Source of the DNA: Diprion similis
Taxonomy: Eukaryota > Arthropoda > Insecta > Hymenoptera > Diprionidae
Direction of reading: 5' to 3'
Length of the DNA: 64,000 bases
Assembly: GCF_021155765.1 (NCBI RefSeq)
Contig: NC_060117.1
Location: 62,001-126,000, forward strand
A program made the translations under genes and the position numbers. The notes under the pieces are model-generated. The model saw only the letters and a list, made by a program, of their open reading frames with translations. It was not told where the DNA came from and did not search any database. Positions 47,460 through 60,979 of the stretch are shown here, in pieces (the first letter of the stretch is position 1; each line of letters opens with the position of its first letter).

Positions 47460-50400
47460 TCATTGCGGATGATGATTTTGAATCCTAACACTTCTCTTGA
47501 CTTGCTGGCTTCCTATTTCTCTATAAACTTGATCTTCATATGCCTGTCAACAAACATCAAACTATAACCGCGTACATTTTCAAAAAATTCCGCGCATCCT
47601 TCTGACCTCGCTCTTACGCATAAATATTTAGACATTATTCATTCTATAACTTTCAAACAATTTTCTCTTATCGAGTAATTCCTGTATAAAAACATCATAT
47701 TTTCAACGAATAGACACATAGAAAAAAAAGGTCTTTGTAAATTTCACATCGGTGCTCTAGAGTTGAACAGACGAGATAATGAATCTAAAAAAATAAAAAT
47801 AAATGTATCTCGACGAGTGTTATCGTATCGTCAAATTACTGCGAAAAAAGTGTGCCTTGTGGCCCAAGAGTGTACCAGTTTCTAAAAAAAGTCACTCATC
47901 CATGCAGAAACGAAGGTATGCATGTATGTATGTATGTATGTACGTATGATGTGCGGACATACGATAGGCGTATAATACAGACAGCCCCGAATAAGGCGTA
48001 GAATAACTTGACGAAATAGTCCAGTCAGTACAGACTTTGACCCGTGAATAATTATTTAGTGAATTTTTTTTTCACAGTTGTCTCGGGGGGGTCACTAGGA
48101 GTGTAAATTCAAAATGGCGACCAAATCGTGCTCATGCGTATATTCGAAAAATGGCTTTTCTTGAATAACTCAGCCGGTTTTGATTTTACAGAAGAATCGC
48201 GATTACAAAAGTTGTATAAATTTTGATTCACTACAAGTTTAGTCCTTACAGTTTTTCTTCTAGGATCAAGATTTTTGGAATTAAACCTGAAAAAAGCGAC
48301 AAATTCGAAATATTTCCATTATCTCATTTATTTTCAACTTTACGGCACAAATGAAGAGGACCAAAGATGCAGAGAATCAAATTCTGAACAATTTCGGTTC
48401 TTACCTTTTTTTTTCAAAAATCGATATTTAAGGTCGTACGCCGACCATGGAGAAACAGAGCGTAAACTCTTTTCCGCACCACCAAAGAGGTAGAGTTACA
48501 GGCGCGTTTTTTTCATGACGTGGTACATATTTTCGGGTTAAATTCCGAAAATATCGATTTTTGGAAAAAAAGGTGGGAACCGAAGTTGTTCAGAATTTGA
48601 TTCTCAACAAGTTTGTTGCTATTCATTTATGCCATTAAGTTGAAAATAAATGAGATAACGGAAATATTTCGAATTTGTCGCTTTTTTCAGGTTTAATTCC
48701 AAAAATCTTGATCCTAGAAGAAAAACTGTAAGGACTAAACTTGTAGAGAATCAAAATTTATACAACTTTTGTCCTCGCGATTCTTCTGTAAAATCAAAAC
48801 CGGCTGAGTTATTCAAGAAAAGCCATTTTTCGAATATACGCATAAGCACGATTTGGTCGCCATTTTGAATTTACACTCCCAGTGACCCCCCCGAGACAGC
48901 TGTGAAAAAAAAATTCACTAAATAATTATTCACGGGTAGGGTCGGTTTTTTGGATATAATGACTGGACTGAAATGTGAACGGTTAATGTTAATCTTGTTA
49001 CGATATCCTATATTAGAAGGAGGCGGAGTTGCATATAATGTATAAAGGTGATACGTATATAAAAGTGATTGATTACCCATAGTTTCTTGTTGTATTTCTA
49101 CCTTGTAGGAGGGATTGTCGTAAGCGGCGGTTGATTTCCGCGGTGAGATGTCCGCCTTGCTGCTGGTGCGTCTTTTCATCAGCATCATAAGTAAAATAAG
49201 TGTTGATAAAATAGCAAGAGACGCGACGATCGCGACAATAACAAGAGGGCCGTAATAGTCACCCTCGTGTAGCGGGACCTGCGCAGCCAGCTTTCCTGCA
49301 ACACGAAAGTATAACATACCGTTTACTACATTCACATACACTGAATAGACTACTTATAGCTAGGTACAACAATTACATGATGAAGAAATCTACAGGGTGG
49401 GACTGGTTTTTTTTTTTTTGGGCCAACCTGGATATCAGATTTGAAATAATCCATGACGATATATAGCCGGGGACCGGCACAGGCATGTTTTTCAAACGCG
49501 TGCAGTTTAGTAGCGGTTCGATAGCGTGTCATCTTTTTCTTTTGATTCTAGGCGACTTGGTCGCCGCAGATATAATTCGCAGAGGTCACGCCGCAAGTTA
49601 GACCAATTTGTCTAGAAAGTATGTTATTTCTGACTAAAAAAATTCCACGATAACGCGGCCAGTAATCAAGCCTTGACTTTATAAGTAGTAGAATAAACTA
49701 CACAGCCTGCGGTTAGACTTGTAGCTGTAACAATTCTATAAATTTTGACAGAAAAAATACTACGCCAATCTCAGTTTGTTAGTGTATTGAATGCAAAAAC
49801 ATTTCTTTTCGTAGGTGTGTATAATGGAGGATGATTCGATGTTATATTTGGCGCAGGTGCCATTCGCTCAGACCTGTTTCGTAACGTTATAAAGCCTTCT
49901 CGTTATATAGCTCCTCCTCACCTTGTTGTTGCAAAACACCGGCAGACATAGGGATCCCCGGTTTTGTAACAAAGTCCTGCACGTTGCTTTTCTTTATCCT
50001 GCCGTTAGTGAGATATACTTCGATCCACAGGCGGTAATGCGTCCCCGGCTTAAGTTCACCTATTGTCGTTTTAGCAGGCGAGTCTCTCTTAGCAATTTTG
50101 AACGTGCTCGTATCTTCCTTTCCTGTATCGCTCTGGTAGATTGCTCGGTATATGTTCACGTACTTGTCCTCCGGATACGGCACACCCTTCCAAGCGACTT
50201 CCACCTCCGTTGATTTTATGCCCTTTATCGCAACATTGATGTCGAAGGCGTAGGGATCCGGCGCTGAGCTCGTGGTGAAGTTGATCTGGAATTACGTGTG
50301 GCGATCTGTACGGTTATACCTATATGTATATTATATGCGCTGATGTTGCAAGTGTATTATATATATAATACATGTATACATGCGTACGCTGTCACAAGAT

Positions 50401-52198
50401 ATATAACGGTCAAAATGGTTGGCGTTAATTTTATACCCGCAATGTGCATCGTAATGTGTGCAATGGGACAAACATTTTATTATTTCAACCTTTTGTTTTT
50501 GCCTCACTGAAAGACAAAATATGAAAAACTGAGAGCGAACCATTTTTCACGATCTTCTTTCGAATGTGTCCGAAGGTATAAGCATTCGCATTGATTAACT
50601 CACCAAGCGTACGCACGTAGGCCTGTTATAATTCAAATTCTTATCAATCGGTCAACTAGTCGAACATAACGAAAAAAATTCACACACGAAATGCCTTTGT
50701 GCCTCGGTTTACCGAGTCAAGGTAAGCCGACCGTTGGAATGCATACGTAACTATAATAATAGGCTGCGACACGTACCGATTTCTCACTGACTAGTTCGTT
50801 AGGTTGGCCAGGGAAAGGTATGAAGTATATTTCAACTTGATAGGTCGCCGAAGGTTTCAAATTTTCAAGAACGTAGCTCGTCACGGCTCTGTGAATTAGC
50901 GGGGTGGCGGCGTAGACCTTGCCTGCGATTTCCTTGTATCGGAGTTGGACGCCGTCGATAAACTGTAGCTCGTACTCGGTAAACTTTCGCCAGACGATGT
51001 TGGCCCACGTTGAGTTTGTTTCGGCTACTGTCAGTTCGGCATCAGTCGGTATTTGTGGCGGAAGCGTTGCAGCGTCAGTGTTCTCTGCCTCCAGAGTGAC
51101 CACCCTGTATATCTTGCTGATCGGGCTGTTTGATAAGTCGCGTAGCTTCACCATCACTATGACCTTATACTCAGTCGATGGTGCTAGGTCCCCCAACTCG
51201 AATTCCAGCTGTTGCGTTGCTATCAGATCGTCGGGCGGCGCAAATATTTGGGATTTCCACGTTGATGGGTCAGAGTTCCTTGAGAAATACAATAGAATTG
51301 CCCATCATGTATACATATAAGTATAACGGACGCGGCTGCTATTAAGCTACGATGGTCGCGTCGTGATGCAAAAATTAGAATGTTACTGTATCTAGTAACG
51401 TATACATTCGAAGAATAAAAGTCGTCAATGCGAAAGCCTGTTCAGTGTATTAGATTATCGACAGAATACCCATGATGTATTTGTATGATATACGTGTAAA
51501 GTATAGTAAAATACGAGACTCACATCATTTCGCTGGTATACCGTACTTCAACCCTTCCGTGAAGTCCCACCAGTATACGAGGGACGGTGAAGACGAGTCT
51601 GACACGATCTTCTGTAACCGCCTCCAATGTCTGAACGGTGATCTGATCAGATGAGGATTGAATTTCTGGACCACCCTGAATAGGAAATCCTGACGGCAAT
51701 CCGTGATCCAGTCCTAAAAACACAATTCATCTGACCTGCTAATTTTCCAGATCATCTTGTATACGTATAATACGTGTTTATTAGGGTGTTTGAAAATTTT
51801 TTTTTTTCCTTTTTCGATGCACCCCTATGCTCATATCTCATGCACCCGTAGGTAGCTAGGTGGGCGGGCATATGTTGGTTTGATTCGTGTCCGCAGGCTT
51901 ACGATTCTAACGAGGGGGTGATATTGTATGAACGCATGAATAAAATAGTCAAGCAATACTAATTCTATAGAAAATTATGGATGAAAAGTATCCGCCGAAC
52001 TGCGATTCGCCGACGAATAGAATTGCGCTCGCGTGTAGAGCACTTGTTGGCAAGCTGATTGGGTGATGAGTAACAATTGGGGTGTGAAAAACAGTGACAA
52101 TTGGGGGTGTCGAACGTCAGAGGCTTGCCAGTGGTAGCGGTATACACGCGGCAGAAATTCCGAACCCGTCTGGGTGGTGCAACGCTGGCATGAGACCA

Positions 52199-52276
<78 letters not shown>

Positions 52277-55200
52277 CGTTGTTGTTGTTGTTCATTTCCA
52301 AAAAAAAAAAAAAATTTCTTGCTGTGTACCGAAACGAACCTGATACGGGAAACGAGTGCGTGTCGTGGACTATGGTTGTGCCGGAGAACGGGTGATTCAA
52401 CCGGGTGAACTGCCCCGAATCTTGCGGTAAGGACAAGGGCACCGAACCGTGCAGCGGCGGTCCGCTTCGTAAAATCGGCCCTTCGCCTCCAGGGTAGCGT
52501 TGGAACGGTCCGGGATTCGGATCCTTCTTGCCAACGTGAAGCAATAATTTCTCAATGTGTTGACGTGCCCCGCTGGGTAGCTCGGAGCTTTGGGGTACAT
52601 CGTATTCGCCACCTGTCTCAGTAATTTCACGAGGATTGAAATATTGCAAAGAGCCAGGTCGGTACAGCACCCCGTCATCCCCGCGTTGTCCTTCTGCTCC
52701 CGCGCCCAGATCCACCACCGTGTCGTAAAGATTCTGATCACCGCCGTGTGGGTATTCCTCCAGCCGTACCAGACCAGGATGACGGAGTTTAATCAAGCTA
52801 TGTAACTCTTCGGGCAAGTTGCGAGTATTCGGATGTAGGATACCTGGGCCGTACGAGAGCTGATTGGGCATCGGATTTCCAAGGTATACTACGCGTGAAG
52901 GTTTTGTACTATGATCGAGGTGAAATCGATTGTCCGTTACCGAAACCCTCGTGGCTGATTGCGGGTCATCGTTCCAGTGATCGTATGGTGCGACAGTTTT
53001 CGGCCCGTCGAACTTCGCGGCGGTGGTAGTGCTTGCGGCCTGCGTAGGAGGCGACGTGCCTCGGTAGATCGTGGTCTCACGGTGATTTTGGAAATGAGGT
53101 ACGGCAACCTCGTCGTTGAGAAGTGTTGCGGGAATTAGGTTGGGCGCGCGCAGGTGGTGGGTAAACGGCGTGTAATTGGTTTTCTGGTCAGAGGGCGAAA
53201 CGTGGGTGGTGGCGGTGGCGGTGGCGGGCGCGTCTTGCGAACCCTTCGTCGCCGATACGGGTAAAATCTTATCCAATGTTGGAATCAATTGCGACGAATT
53301 TTCATACTTCTCCGGAGTTATTGGGGGAGCGAAACGCGTCACATCACCTGTGGCCGTAGCGTCGTTGGTCGGTTTCATAAGTTCGATAGGTTTCTTCGAT
53401 TCCGTCCTCGATTTCAACTTGTCCTTGGGGACCTGTATTAGGTGATTCGCTTTAACGTGGGTCCGCGGCGTCAATCGAAAGATGTCCTCTGTGGAAGGTT
53501 GCGTCAGTACGAAATTCGGGTCATATGGTCCGTGGTAAGGTGGGGGTGTAGGCGATGCGGACGTCAATGGTATGGCCGTGACGGTGGTGTGTTGTGACGT
53601 CGGGTGACCCGGGTCCATTGGGTAGTGGATTAGTCCGTGATCGTCGGTCGAGTCGGGGTTAATAATCGAGTCAAAATTAGCCGCACTCTCGTGCGATTTT
53701 CGTCTAGGGATCGTTGTGTAACGATCCGACAATCCCTGCATAACGGTCCATTTCTGTTGGTCAATCGGTTCGCTTATACTCGGTATCTTTTTATCGCCAA
53801 TCGGCTGCAGCTGGTCGATACTGTCTGTGGCTAAGGGGCCGGAATACGTTGACGTACCGTTCCTTCCTGGAATAAGCAAAGTCTACAGTTGTCACAGAGG
53901 AGTCGGGGTAATCGGTCATGGTTACAGTTGTCAGATGTCATGCTTGCTACAATGATCCTTATTATCTACACCTTTATAACGGGTGTATATTACACTCGGG
54001 CAGTATGATATGATATTGGCACGTTTCACCCATACATATATATATATATATATATACGTATATAGATGTATATTACATATAGTTTTCGCGGCAATTAATC
54101 CTTGTACTATACGACTGCTTGTGATAATTATGTATACCTATATCACCCGCGTGCAAATATACGCGTACGTCACAGACACTGTATCGTGACGCGTGCGCGT
54201 AGCCAAGTGTATATTACCATGTGGACATGCACGAGACACGGTGGTACTTGTACCTAAACATGATCTATCATATGGGTGCAAACGGGGTTCGTATAATTCG
54301 CCTTGCTAAAATCATGGATACTTTGAACTTACCGATCGTCGTGGGCAACGAGGCTTCGGAGGGTTTTCCGCATACCCAGTGCAAGCAGCACTCGTCCCCG
54401 GGGAGATGTCTCAGGGATGCGTGAGTCGGCGGGCATTCGAGATTCGTTGGCGGCAAAGCTGGGACGGGGGGGCACGCTGGTTGACAGGAAACGTTTCCCA
54501 TTTCGCAGTAACATCTCTTGTCGCATCCGGTTACGTTCGTCGGTATCTCACTCCAATTGTTGTACATTTTGTCCTGGTAAAGGCAGGAGCCGTTGTTTTT
54601 GCACCTAACCTCTTGGGAGCAACAACGGGGCGCTACCGGCACAAAATCTGCAGGCACTGACTCCCAGTCGAGGCAGTTCGGATCCAGCACATCGAGACCA
54701 AAGTCGGTCGGACACTCGATGGTCGCGCATTCCGTTTTTGGGCCATTCCCTTGAACGTCCTCGCTACAAGTGCAGAACGATATGCACTCGTCGTACCATT
54801 CGGCGCCGATTTTGTACGATGTACCCCGGTGATTGCAGACACCAGCTGCCTCGGTGCCTTTACTATCCGTGCCAGTTGTTGTAGGGCTCGCGATCGGTTG
54901 ACCTGGTAGTTTGACTTGCAGAGGCGTCACAATCGGCCGATTACCCACCCCGTCGATCGCTCGAACGTAGTAGGTACGGGAGGGTTCCAAACCTCCAATG
55001 ATTTTATCTGAAAATTGCATTGTAATTTTGTGTAAATCACATAACCCGCTGCAGTTACGTTACATCTATCGGTATCGGCAATCTTCACATTATGGCTCTG
55101 TATAATTATGAATTTGCACCAACGTCAAAATCTCGACTAATAAACCGACGCTAAAAAAGTTTTTGGTCGATTAGATCCAAACATTTTCGTCACGGGGAAA

Positions 55201-58200
55201 TACAGAGAGATCTACGTCGAATCTGTATACCTTCGCGAAGTTTCTCCGCCCTCCAAAGAACATTATCCGTTGACAGTTGAATCGTGACGTTCCGCGGTGT
55301 CGTATTGTTGGTGAAAAACAGTTTCATAGCGGTCGAGTTTACCGCCTCTATTCTGATAAGATTACCGTACGGCTCTGCCGACGGAAAGTCAGGCTTGATC
55401 TCGTGGTCGCCAAGAGTCACGTCGCAGAGAGTGATCGTACAGCAGGCGTCTCTTGGATCGGGTACGGGGACACACTTGTCGGGTTGGTTCGTGTTCGATG
55501 CCATCATCGTCGCCATTGACGTTGACGTCGAATTCGAAGGGCATCTTGGCCGGCACTTGAGCTTTCCTCTCGCTTCGCATACGCACACCTGTGAGCATCC
55601 ATCCTCGACGGTGCCACCCCTTGGCACGGTTTCGTTGCCCAGGTAGCAGAATTCCTCCGGCTCCGTTTCTATAGTTTCATCATAGGAATGTAAGAATAAT
55701 ATACCATGTATAATATATTCGTATAATTTACATGCATACATATGATATACAATAAGCTCGTCGAGAGTCGGTACCCTGTTTCAGGTGAATAGTCGCCGTC
55801 TTGCCGAATTAATACCAATTTCAAGTTAAATTTTTTCATCGGTTGATATGATAACGGCATTAATAGTTTAATGATAATCGCCATGTAGACAAGTGTGCCG
55901 CCTGGGATGTTAATCGGATGGGGAATTTCAATGGCTGATCAGATGGAATGACATTTTTTCTCAAGTGATTAATGACGCGTTCTCTGCTTTCAATACACAA
56001 GGGTGTTCGGTATAGTATACCTGGCCTACGAAAATGAGTTTCCAGTATCCGGTAAAACCTTGTTTAACCGGGGTGAACAGGACCGGGAGCACCCCGTTAA
56101 AATTTAATCCACGGAGGATCCAAATACAACGATGCAAGTGTGTATATGTGTTTGTAAAATCGGAAAATTGAATTCAATTTGCTAATGACTGACTCTGCAA
56201 ATATTCATAATGGTAATATATATTAATGAAAAGAGTATTATTCATAACCATGCTACCGTCTTTATAACACTAAAAGAGAAGACGGTTTACATTTTTGTTT
56301 TCAGACTGGCGTTAAAAAGTCTACGAATAGACATTCGTCAGAATCCACCTCATCCTTACGTGTACGACAAACTCCTCGGGCATACATGTAGTCCATTCTA
56401 TTGACCACAAAATGGATCCTCACGATCGGAAGTAAAAGCAGCAACGAAATATTTCGCAGCAAGACCGGTTAATCCGCATCCGAACCGGATGAGGCCCACC
56501 CGGTTAATCGAGATTTTACCGTGATTCATTGCTTAGGAACAAAACTGGAGTTGGAAAAAGAATATCAATTGGTCATTCGTTATGGGTCAGTCTGGTGTTG
56601 TAACGGTAGGTATAACTTAAGGTAGAGTCATGCATACCCGAATCTTGAGCACACACTACCGCAACGCAACAGGGCTCGCCTGGTATTGAGCTCTCTCGAC
56701 AGAGGGGATCCCCGATTTCTCTTCCAGCGCGGAAAAATGGGGGCGCACAAGTAAGCGGCCGACAATCATTGATTCTTCCGTCCTTGCTACACACGCATCG
56801 CTCCTCGCAATTTCTGTAGACCTCCGCTCCAGGCGCGTACGTCTCATTGCCTTGGGTACATCTCACCTCCGCACCCTGTACAGGTGACAGCTCAACAGGT
56901 CCGGGTGCATCCGCGAGAAAGTTTAACCCGGTTACGTTTCCACTCGCCAAATACTCCCCACCCTCGAGGTCTTTGTCATCCTCGTCCATGCTGACGTCGC
57001 TTAAATCCGTTATGTTGCCGTGTAGTGAATTTCTCGTGTCCGGTTTTCCCTCACCTTGCATACCGATGCTATTTCCCTGCAGGGCACGGCCGCTTGATTC
57101 TGTTGCAAATTCTGGGCCATCTTTAGCCGGGTTCTCGAAGGATGGTACGCGTGTCTCCTTCGAATCAGCTAGCTCTTTGGCTATTCTTGTCATATTAATC
57201 GACGAAGCATACGCGGCAGTCGTCGATGCCGTTGACGATAGTAGATCTTTGGCTACGTTTTCGTTTCCTTTGAAATTACCGGTTGCCAAGACTTTTTCGC
57301 TCCCGCTCAGAGGATACGTGGACAGTGCGTCACTTCCGACCGTCGCAGTAAGAACTTGTCCCTTTGACGTCTCGTGGTTTGAGACGGCCGTGGGCAACGG
57401 TCGCACACCAGGTACGTCATTGTCAGCTGCGGCAGAGAAGAAGAATTGCTTATACATATAGGTATGATGCCGTCACGAATAGCGTGTACGAGTTTTGATT
57501 CTTTGTACATCGGATAAAGACGGATGTTGTATTTTTGTTCTCATGAAAGTTATTGATTTGTGTTTCTTCGAAACCACCCAGTCAAGACTGTCGAAATACC
57601 GAGCGTCATAGAAATACATGGGCTGCTTAATTTGAGATGTACTGTGTTATGTGTTTATAATTTACACGCTTTGATATGTAGAAAAGAAAGCTTGTCTCCT
57701 TCTTGTGATAGGTTCTGGCGAAAGTTGTGTCACCCGTGATAGCGCACTTTATTATCGTATCGTATAGAAAATACATGGGTATGTGTGTAACTCTGTTAGT
57801 TTATACGTATGTGTAGATACAGAGAAGTAAAAACAAACTTATGTGACCGAGAACTATATTTTGTGAGAAAGTCGCGTGTATGTAGGTAAACGATTATACC
57901 GGCTCAATTTGTTCGCTTGCAGTTAAATCCTGGAGCCTACGGTATGTCGAATTTGTATAGGTGCAGGCTGAATACATTATACACATACGCGCGCGTGTGT
58001 GTGTGTAAAATGCATAGCTTGGAAAATGCAAGGAAAAAATTGTACGATCCTGTTGCAAACTCTTGTATTATTGCACCAATAATTTCTGAGGAAAATTACA
58101 TGTTCTCGTCGGCGACTTGGCCGTAAAGCGGAAGAAATGTAGGCCAAGTTGTGGTTCCGATACAATCCAATGAATCCTCTTGCGAGGGGACTGAGAAGGG

Positions 58201-59555
58201 TTTTGCCCAACTAAAATTTTCCATAGGCGTATATAACGGCATCGATTAGAGATCGACCATTTATTGGCGCATACCAAATTCATTTATAATACCAAAATTG
58301 CGTTATACATAGTCGACATGACGGGAAGGAGGTACAAAAATCTCTGAAGGCGTACGTGTATTCATTCATAGTAGGAACGTGAAACGAGGAGCCCGTTTAT
58401 CGTCCTTTTCTACCTATACGCAGGAACCGCATTCTTTAACTCTGACAGCAATATACCGGATTATAGTCAAGGGATGGATCAGGTATACACAGGCCTGGGC
58501 GCAGCAGCGCAGGTATAATAACACGCGACGAGCAGCCGTAGAGGTATACGCACGTAATAATACGAGCATTCGAGCGGATCACTGACGCTCGAATAGGTTA
58601 TAGGTATATATATACACATTCCTGGATGTATGCAGCATTGCGCATGACAAGAGAAGTGAATTGATATACATCGCGTAAACCTAATAAAGCATTCGCATCT
58701 CTCGTGAATCCGAAATAGCGTCAAAACAGGGAACTTGGAGATTGTACGGGAAATCCTCGTACTATTATCGATATTTACGTATGGTGGGTTTTTCCATTAA
58801 ACTGAAACGCAATAAGGCTCACAAACGCAGAGTTGTAGCTGCTGCGGATACTGCGTAACGAATTTACACGAATACGCCCATCAAATTTAACTATACACGC
58901 GATCTGTTCGGGCATACGCGTGCGTTACATGCATGACCACACAATTTTCCGAGTTATGCGCCTGCGAATATACCAGTCGGCTAGCAATCATCGCCACGAT
59001 TATTATCGACGCATATTACCATACGTACAAGCTGTTGATGGTAATTAACATCCATATGTGCAGCGAAAGCGTCTGTGCTATTACTCGTAAGTAGGTAGGT
59101 CTGCGGATAACGGAAACGTCTACGTGCGCGTGAAACGAGTCCTCGTGTGAAAAGCAAGTTTTGAACAACCGTGAACTGATTCGATACAAAGCGAAAGCCT
59201 CTTGACTGGTTGGATACTTTTCGCGCAATTTCTAAGAAGAAAATCGATTAACGAAAAGAGCGCAACGTTTCTCACAGATGCTATCGCCTTATAGGTATAA
59301 AACAGTGCGTGAGCTCATCCGCGGATACCTATACGAGAACGACGTGTGACGACGTCGCTTAAGTGTCCGGCGGTTGTTTTTCACATGTGATCTTTGCGAA
59401 GCATTGAACTCACCCAGAGGATTTACTCGTTGGTCGGTTAACGTTGTAGCCTTCGTGAATTCTTCGGTGTGCGCAGCAGCTAGTATACCATAGACGGCTG
59501 ATCCGGTTACCAGTAACTGTAATAACCACCGTCTCGAAATCTTCATGGTTAGCAT
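47460..59555 (-). CDS. Large cell-surface receptor with VWC and fibronectin III domains
   Basis: Ten exons (59414-59555, 56638-57426, 55231-55668, 54333-55007, 52340-53866, 51524-51713, 50777-51278, 49922-50285, 49102-49295, 47460-47543) give 1,634 residues. A signal peptide ([19 protein letters not shown]) leads. Exons 2-4 hold cysteine-rich VWC-like modules, each with paired cysteines such as CVC, CTC or CYC and a late CC, plus an FN3 module spanning exons 3-4. Exon 5 encodes about 508 residues of P/T/H-rich linker. Exons 6-8 hold FN3 repeats ([28 protein letters not shown]). Exon 9 has a transmembrane helix near residues 1558-1582, then KRR and YDNPSYK, an NPxY-type motif. It resembles insect proteins labelled putative epidermal cell surface receptor; the ligand is unknown. 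The last exon (ending IQNHHPQ) is inferred from phase and splice sites. Confidence 0.82.
48041..48936. repeat. Large near-perfect palindrome (fold-back element)
   Basis: The outermost CCCGTGAATAATTATTTAG at 48041 recurs as its exact reverse complement ending at 48936. Arms of about 390 bases (48041-48433 and 48548-48936) match with only a few substitutions in the outer 280 bases, then diverge toward a centre of about 110 unpaired bases. There is no transposase frame; open frames inside are accidental. No clear target-site duplication flanks it. It lies in the last intron of the receptor gene, so the pre-mRNA would contain a long hairpin. Confidence 0.92.
52201..52276. repeat. Trinucleotide microsatellite (TTA)n
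   Basis: About 25 uninterrupted TTA units on the plus strand in the receptor intron, 64 bases beyond the exon 5 donor. On the minus strand it reads as AAT and would encode polyasparagine if translated, but the splice donor at 52339 precedes it. Confidence 0.95.
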
Positions 59556-60979
59556 TCTTAACGCATATTTGTTAATTCCACCGTTTTACCGCACGTCGCA
59601 CAAGTTCCACACTCTTTCACTACGCGAAAGTCTTTACGACACTATTCTGATATTTTATACCGTTCACAGCAAACGAGGATCAACGCGTAAATACAGCAGT
59701 TGACAACATTTCACATCCACGCGACTCTTGTAGGAAAGAAACTCTCGAGAGGGAATAAATCTCTTTGTTCCCCCTGAACGTGAAGACCTGCGACCTACCG
59801 TGATTATATTTTTTTGAGGGGAAAACACGTACAATTATAACGTGTACAACACTGTTCTCTAATTCGGCAAAACTTTATTTTTCTTTTTTTTTTTTCTACA
59901 CTCCGGTCGTCGTACAAACGCGTATGGTTAGCCAAGCGATAACCGCAGGAGCCTTCTCTGCTAGGGAAGGCTTACGGACTTCTGGAGACTTGTCCCGGTG
60001 AACGGTGAACGGTGAACGGTGAACGGTGAACGGTGAACGGTGACCGGTAAACGGAGAATCTCCATCTTGCCCCGCCACACCGCGCCTCGCCTCCTTTCTT
60101 GGTTCTCTATTATACGCTTTACACCTACAGTCCACCTCGCAGTCCACCTTCGATATACAGCAACAACAGATCGTCGCCGCCACCCCTATACCCAGTACCT
60201 ATACCTATACCGCTTCTCTCCTATCTATAGTGTATCTTTTGATCCGGCGAGAGGCAAGAGCTCGAGCTATGTACAGTATATTATAGGGAAGAGAAGAAGG
60301 AAGAGTTTTTACCGTTCGATACCGGTATATATTTATGACACACACGTAGAGGTATGATACATTTAACCAACATATATTAATATATGTATACCAATCGGTG
60401 CAACTATAATTTCCTCGTCTCGCTGAATTAGCCCACGCAGCGGAAAAGGTGATTGTCCAATGTATATATATTATATTATATATATATATATATGCCATAA
60501 TTATATACAGTATAGTATATCGATATTTTATTACTTAATAATTAGCGTACTACTGTATTCACCGGTTTCGACTTATCTGTTTATTTATATTTCACTTGAT
60601 TGGCAATGAAGATGTATTCTAATTGCATTAATGATGAGACATAAAACGTGCATTAACATATATTGGAATTTTCACTCGCTCTCAAGTATCTTTTTTCTAT
60701 CAAATTTCTTGCATACGACTACAATTGCGAACATACACCATTTCATCACACCGCGGGGGGATTTCTGGAAACCATAAAACCAAGATCGCCTACCAGCGAG
60801 CAACATTTCTAATTATACATTTTTGTGCTCACCGAATAGGGATGACTTGCGATAATCGATGTGCAAGGTGAACTCTTACCTGTCTCTTATTTTCACAGTA
60901 TATAGTAGGTATATAGAAATCGGTGTATAATGTTCGTGTATACAAGTATGTACTAGGATGAAAGACGTAAAGATACGTG
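59556..60979. promoter_or_regulatory. Receptor upstream region and LPMO 3' flank
   Basis: The receptor 5' leader and promoter lie near 59556-60200 and the 3' flank of the LPMO gene lies at the far end; both genes are on the minus strand. An eight-base tandem repeat is at 59996-60053 and a TA run at about 60462-60494. No exon is supported. Confidence 0.5.
59996..60053. repeat. Octanucleotide tandem repeat (GTGAACGG)n
   Basis: Six near-identical copies of GGTGAACG in a row, followed by two variant copies (GGTGACCG, GGTAAACG), about 450 bases upstream of the receptor start codon. Confidence 0.92.

Noticed and set aside
48275-48493. Open frame inside the palindrome
   Set aside because: Spans the fold-back arm and centre, with no similarity to a transposase.
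51975-52339. Extension of receptor exon 5 frame through a polyasparagine run
   Set aside because: It is the intron read through the TTA microsatellite; a phase-1 donor at 52339 joins exon 6 in frame.
53176-53445. Plus-strand frame opposite receptor exon 5
   Set aside because: Antisense shadow of a long biased coding exon.
54033-54060. TA dinucleotide run as a regulatory element
   Set aside because: Simple repeat within a receptor intron; nothing beyond composition.
56847-57461. 204-residue plus-strand frame
   Set aside because: It is antisense to receptor exon 2, whose VWC cysteines and splice phases make the minus strand the coding one.
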